Positions 5,583-8,846 of a stretch of DNA of 8,846 nt are shown one piece after another. Source of the stretch: an uncultured Bacilli bacterium (lineage in GTDB: Bacteria; Bacillota_I; Bacilli_A; RF39; UBA660). The notes below the pieces were generated by a model. The model was given only the letters and a program-made list of their open reading frames with translations. It was not told where the DNA came from and searched no databases. Where the stretch lies: contig CAQBKK010000046.1 in NCBI GenBank assembly GCA_948760655.1, forward strand, positions 1 through 8,846, read 5' to 3'. Numbering within the stretch: position 1 is the stretch's first letter; every line of letters starts with the position of its first letter. The position numbers were made by a program, and so were the translations under genes.

Positions 5583-8222
5583 ATGAAAAAGTCAAAAACA
5601 ATTATGATTGCTTTAATAGCAATTTTAGGAATAACTGGGGGAGTAAAAATTTATAGAGATAAAGCACATGAAGAATTGAATATGAAAGTAGAAGAAGAGA
5701 AAAAAGAAACACCAACCGAAGACAAAAAAGAGGAAGAAACAACAAAGCAAGAAGAGGAAAAAAAAGAAGAAAATAACAATACAGAACAAGAACCAGAAAA
5801 AGAGATTACAACCAATCAAGTATCCAATCAAAAGCCAAGTACAGTAAAACCAGGAAATCAAAACCAAAATACGCCATCTATAATTGTGCCACCTAGCAAT
5901 ACAGAAACACCGACAATACCAGAAGAGCCTATAACTCCAGAAGACCCCACCGAAGAAATACTAGAAGATTTAACAATAACAAACGATATGTTAACAAATG
6001 GTGTATACCAAATAGCAAATAAAAAATACAAAACCCTTACAATCGCAGAAGATATAGAAAACCATGCAAAAATCGTTTTAGATTCTATCGAACTAAAAGA
6101 AAAATTAGTTCTTGAAAATCCAGGAAAATACCAACTAGATATCACAAACGCAACGATTCCTTTTCTATATGTAAAAGATAGTACACAAAATTTCGCTCGT
6201 TTATTTAGAAGTGCAATTTATAAAACAATGAATAAAGCATTAGAAGGAGCTACAATAAACGTTGGAGAAAGTAAAATAGATTATATTTCTATTAATAAGA
6301 ATGTAGAAATTAATGGGACAAATACTGTTTCCACTATAGAAGTCAATAATAGTGAAGAAGTTGTCCTAAATATTCCCAGTCAAAATGTAATAGTAAATAC
6401 AACTGGTGTAGTAGCAATCAACCAAAAGACAGAAACACTTTTGAACCAACATGGAGCATCTCTTGTAGTAAATGCCCCAATAGAAAACTTAACCAACCGT
6501 GAAACCAGTACAATTCGTATTAACGGAAACAATACAATCACTACCTTTAATAATAAAGGAGAAAATACCATTGTAGCAGGATCTGGTTCTATTACAAATG
6601 CTAATATTTCTGCAAGCAACACAAGAATTTATGCAAATGTAACAAACAAACAAATCAGTGAAGACGTAGAATACGTACTGATTAGAGAAGAAGAAAATAT
6701 AAACATCGTAGATGCCTATTCCAAAGCACAAGGAAGCGTAACATTTACATTAAGCGAAGCAGTAGAATTATCATTAAAAGACACATCTGTAATTTGTAAC
6801 GCCGGAAAAAGTATAACACTATTTAAATTAACAACAGAAGATAATAAAACCTATACACTATCCACTTCTTATTTTAAAAATGATTCTTATGCACTTTATA
6901 TTACTCTTCCAAATGGTAATATAATCAGTAAAGATTTTGCTACCGACTATGCAAACCCAACCATTGAAAATGTAGTAGTAGAAAGAATTTCTAAAACAGA
7001 GGCAAATCTAAAATTATATGGTGTTGATGAAGGCGGAAAAATTTATTATATTTTAAAAGAGGCAACAGCAAGAGAAAATATCACTGCTGACATGATAAAA
7101 GAAAGTGGATATGTAGCAGACGTTAAAGTAGGTTTCAATAACATTGCTTTAGCAAACCTAAGTCCTAATGTATCCTACCAATTGTATTACGTAGTAGAAG
7201 GATATTTTAACAATACTGGAAAAGTAAATGGACCAATAGAAATCGAAAGCCAAGAAATAGAAGTAACTCCAAGCAAATACGAAATTACCTATGCCAAAGA
7301 AGAAATCAGCAATCGTTTTGTATTCAAATTAAATCGTATTCCAGAAAAAGAATTAACTTTAGAAGACTTTGAAATTGATTGTCCAAGCGATAGTAGTTTA
7401 ACAATAGAGGGAGCAACATTCTATGTAAGTCCTGACCTATTAACTTACATTATTGAAATTCCAAGCAATTACGGACATAAAGACAACGAATACACCATTA
7501 AAATTAAAGTATCAGAAAATGAAACCATAGAAAAAGATTTTGTAACCCACTTAAATCCGCCAGTAATCACTGGAGCTGTAGATAACGTAAAAAGAATCTC
7601 TGAAACAGAAGTAGAATTCAAATTTAATTCTGATGAAGCAGGAACAGTTTATTATGGAATCTATGAATGGAATGGTGGAATTTATGACTACAATTCAACA
7701 ACCCCATTTGCAAGTGATGTTCTAACAGGAAAAATAGCTAGTAAAAGTCAAAAATTAAATGCTGGAGCAAATACCATTCAAATAGACTTAAGTGGAATAA
7801 ATGTTACAAACAACACGCAACTTTGGGCATTATATGTAGATGCTGTAGGAAACTATAGAGTAGGATTTGTAGAACATTATAAAATTCCTGAGTATGTAGA
7901 AACAGAAAAACCATTACCAGAATCAACACTAGAAATAACAAATATGAGTTATACAAACAAATCTTTTACTATAGAATTTAATGAAGAAGTACTATACAAC
8001 ATAACACAAGACGATGTAGTAATTTCTGTAGTAGGACAAGGAGCACTTCCTACCAAATTAATGTTAATAATAGATAATTCTATGTCTAAAAAAGTTAAAA
8101 TCGAAATAGGAAACTATACACTACCTGTAGGAGAATATCAAATAGAGATTTCTGCTACAGATCTAAATGAAAAAACAGTTAAATTGGTAAAGAAATTTGA
8201 AATAAAAGAAACAATTTCCTAA
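5583..8222 (+). CDS. Membrane-anchored modular surface protein (beta-helix-like plus Ig/Fn3-like repeats)
   Basis: A complete 879-residue extracellular protein. A basic start (MKKSKT) and a hydrophobic stretch at 6-20 export it. There is no lipobox Cys and no clear AXA cleavage site, so an uncleaved N-terminal anchor is likely. Residues 35-75 are a Glu/Lys/Thr-rich charged stalk and 83-125 a Pro/Thr/Asn linker that may cross the wall. About 130-365 has short, regularly spaced beta strands with Asn turns (INGNNTITTFNNKGENT), like a beta-helix. Ig-like modules lie at about 384-457, 575-657 and 792-875 (VTFTLSEAVELSL, FVFKLNRIPEKELTLEDF, FTIEFNEEV). Between them are two Fn3-like modules at 458-555 and 658-768, sharing NP..(E/K)RIS.TE...DE.G..YY. 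No LPXTG motif or S-layer homology domain ends the protein. Adhesion or envelope structure is inferred; no enzymatic motif is visible. The start at 5583 follows AAAGGA; an in-frame TTG at 5529 lies inside the -35 box and is rejected. Confidence 0.85.
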   Translation: MKKSKTIMIALIAILGITGGVKIYRDKAHEELNMKVEEEKKETPTEDKKEEETTKQEEEKKEENNNTEQEPEKEITTNQVSNQKPSTVKPGNQNQNTPSIIVPPSNTETPTIPEEPITPEDPTEEILEDLTITNDMLTNGVYQIANKKYKTLTIAEDIENHAKIVLDSIELKEKLVLENPGKYQLDITNATIPFLYVKDSTQNFARLFRSAIYKTMNKALEGATINVGESKIDYISINKNVEINGTNTVSTIEVNNSEEVVLNIPSQNVIVNTTGVVAINQKTETLLNQHGASLVVNAPIENLTNRETSTIRINGNNTITTFNNKGENTIVAGSGSITNANISASNTRIYANVTNKQISEDVEYVLIREEENINIVDAYSKAQGSVTFTLSEAVELSLKDTSVICNAGKSITLFKLTTEDNKTYTLSTSYFKNDSYALYITLPNGNIISKDFATDYANPTIENVVVERISKTEANLKLYGVDEGGKIYYILKEATARENITADMIKESGYVADVKVGFNNIALANLSPNVSYQLYYVVEGYFNNTGKVNGPIEIESQEIEVTPSKYEITYAKEEISNRFVFKLNRIPEKELTLEDFEIDCPSDSSLTIEGATFYVSPDLLTYIIEIPSNYGHKDNEYTIKIKVSENETIEKDFVTHLNPPVITGAVDNVKRISETEVEFKFNSDEAGTVYYGIYEWNGGIYDYNSTTPFASDVLTGKIASKSQKLNAGANTIQIDLSGINVTNNTQLWALYVDAVGNYRVGFVEHYKIPEYVETEKPLPESTLEITNMSYTNKSFTIEFNEEVLYNITQDDVVISVVGQGALPTKLMLIIDNSMSKKVKIEIGNYTLPVGEYQIEISATDLNEKTVKLVKKFEIKETIS

Positions 8223-8228
8223 ATATAA

Positions 8229-8271
8229 AAAAGTAAGCGACTTACTAACCAAGTTACTTACTTTTCTTTTT
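8229..8271 (+). terminator. Intrinsic terminator of the surface protein gene
   Basis: AAAAGTAAG (8229-8237) pairs perfectly with CTTACTTTT (8257-8265). A C/A mismatch, a G-U pair and a further ACTT/AAGT helix close a 7-nt loop. The 3' arm runs into TTTTCTTTTT. The A-run at the 5' side means it could also work for transcripts from the opposite strand. Confidence 0.87.
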
Positions 8272-8333
8272 ACAAAAATATATTCCATAACTACTATTTA
8301 ATGAAGTAAACATTAGGTTTTAGTATTTATAAG

Positions 8334-8342
8334 TGCTATAAT
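8334..8342 (+). promoter_or_regulatory. Extended -10 promoter of the right-hand ORF
   Basis: TGCTATAAT is a perfect extended -10 element (TATAAT at 8337-8342), identical to that of the SNF2 gene. RNA would begin near 8349, giving a leader of about 53 nt. The -35 position (TAGGTT at 17-nt spacing) is a poor match. Confidence 0.72.
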
Positions 8343-8351
8343 AAACTTGTA

Positions 8352-8384
8352 AAGCATTTATTTGACTAGAATTTAGAAATGCTT
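8352..8384 (+). promoter_or_regulatory. Leader inverted repeat before the right-hand ORF
   Basis: A perfect 8-bp inverted repeat, AAGCATTT (8352-8359) and AAATGCTT (8377-8384), with a 17-nt loop, begins within a few bases of the predicted RNA start. There is no T-run after it, so it is not a terminator. It could be a repressor operator downstream of the promoter or a stabilising or regulatory 5' hairpin in the mRNA. Confidence 0.5.
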
Positions 8385-8405
8385 ATTGAAAGTAGGAAAA
8401 AATGA
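8379..8405 (+). CDS. Possible eight-codon upstream ORF
   Basis: ATG at 8379 opens MLIESRKK and stops at TGA 8403-8405, overlapping the downstream start as ATGA. This overlap would allow translational coupling to the gene at 8402, whose own Shine-Dalgarno (AGGA, 4 nt spacing) is poor. Its start lies in the 3' arm of the leader inverted repeat. It lacks a good Shine-Dalgarno, so it may be coincidental. Confidence 0.25.
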   Translation: MLIESRKK

Positions 8406-8846
8406 CAGCTAGCGAAAAAAAGATTGATAGTTTGGTACAAAAAATGCATGAATATTATAGTAATAAGGATTCTAATACTTTAGCAACTGTTGATTTTCCA
8501 AATGAAATAGAATATAAAAGTAATGAATGGTTAATCTATATTTTTTATTCCTGTTTATTAGATTATGGTATGAGATCACAAAACTATCACAACAATTTAA
8601 TAAACACTTATCATATATATCCGCAAATATTTAACTCAAAGTATGTTATAGCAACCTTCACTGCTAATAAGGAAGAGCTATTAAGTATAATGAAAAAGAA
8701 TATTCATCCAAGATATCCTAATATTGCAGTAGATAAGTGGCTAAATTTATCAATAGAATTATCTAAATATGATAACTTGTTAGATAAAATTAAAGAATTT
8801 AATAATTTCAATGAGCTTAATTTATTTATAAGAAGTATAAATGGAT
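8402..8846 (+). CDS. Unrecognised protein, N-terminal part (cut by window edge)
   Basis: The first 148 codons of a gene that continues beyond the window; the frame is open throughout. The protein starts MTASEKKIDSLVQKMHEYY and appears mostly helical, soluble and rich in Asn, Tyr, Ile and Leu, with no signal peptide or membrane segment. The stretch LLDYGMRSQNYHNNLINTY, then YPQIF, then KKNIHPRYPNIAVDKW and a final IRSING (residues about 52-148) weakly recalls HhH-GPD base-excision glycosylases and endonuclease III-like proteins. Those have 'S.....N....L...YP' helices before a hairpin 'IxGxG'. The deciding hairpin and catalytic Asp would lie past the right edge, so this is a guess. Codon choice looks more T-rich (TAT, TTA, AAT) than in the A-rich neighbouring genes, which may mean a different origin. 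It has its own promoter; the Shine-Dalgarno is weak. Confidence 0.7.
   Translation, partial: MTASEKKIDSLVQKMHEYYSNKDSNTLATVDFPNEIEYKSNEWLIYIFYSCLLDYGMRSQNYHNNLINTYHIYPQIFNSKYVIATFTANKEELLSIMKKNIHPRYPNIAVDKWLNLSIELSKYDNLLDKIKEFNNFNELNLFIRSING

Noticed and set aside
5625..6731. Several minus-strand open frames opposite the surface protein gene
   Set aside because: They are Phe/Cys/Ile-rich shadows of Glu/Lys/Asn/Thr-rich coding sequence, without ribosome sites of note or recognisable domains.

Overview
The window is AT-rich DNA (roughly 70% A+T by eye). The standard code is used: Trp is TGG and I saw no internal TGA read as Trp. Shine-Dalgarno sites are purine-rich, promoters are often of the extended -10 type (TGnTATAAT), and intrinsic terminators are of the hairpin plus U-run kind. 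Together with a SWIM-SNF2 helicase and a Pro/Thr-linked surface protein, this suggests a low-GC Bacillota host, possibly an uncultured gut Bacilli or Clostridia lineage. I cannot place it more precisely from sequence alone.

Layout, left to right. (1) Positions 1-535, minus strand: the N-terminal 70 codons of a serine site-specific recombinase run off the left edge, preceded by a small gene of unknown function. This looks like one end of a mobile element. (2) Positions 563-1018, minus strand: a complete one-piece tmRNA gene (ssrA) with a G3-U70 acceptor stem, encoded CCA, extended -10 promoter and terminator. The inferred tag frame appears to resume at an Asn codon. The mobile module starts immediately after the ssrA terminator. 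(3) Positions 1059-1786, plus strand: a gene for a small basic N-in/C-out membrane protein, divergent from ssrA, then tRNA-Arg(CCG). (4) Positions 1787-2106: no protein gene, but a terminator and the promoter of the next gene. (5) Positions 2107-5300: a full-length SNF2-family ATPase with an N-terminal SWIM zinc motif, closed by a strong terminator that overlaps its stop codon. (6) Positions 5301-5582: a leader region with an inverted repeat and related half-sites just upstream of a TTGACT -35 element. (7) Positions 5583-8271: an 879-residue membrane-anchored surface protein (charged stalk, Pro/Thr linker, beta-helix-like region, alternating Ig/Fn3-like modules) and its terminator. (8) Positions 8334-8846: an extended -10 promoter, a leader inverted repeat, an eight-codon upstream ORF overlapping the next start (ATGA), and the first 148 codons of an unrecognised protein. 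Its pattern weakly recalls HhH-GPD/endonuclease III-like proteins.

Most plus-strand genes appear to be independent units, each with its own promoter and terminator. I see no operon tying the SNF2 protein to the surface protein. The stretch from ssrA to the surface-protein gene reads as ordinary chromosome (trans-translation, a tRNA, envelope proteins, a helicase). The left end is probably mobile and the right-hand ORF may be accessory. I did not find convincing evidence of a complete new multi-gene system. The most unusual points are the predicted non-Ala resume codon of the tmRNA, the recombinase module abutting ssrA, the modular surface protein and the unrecognised right-hand ORF.
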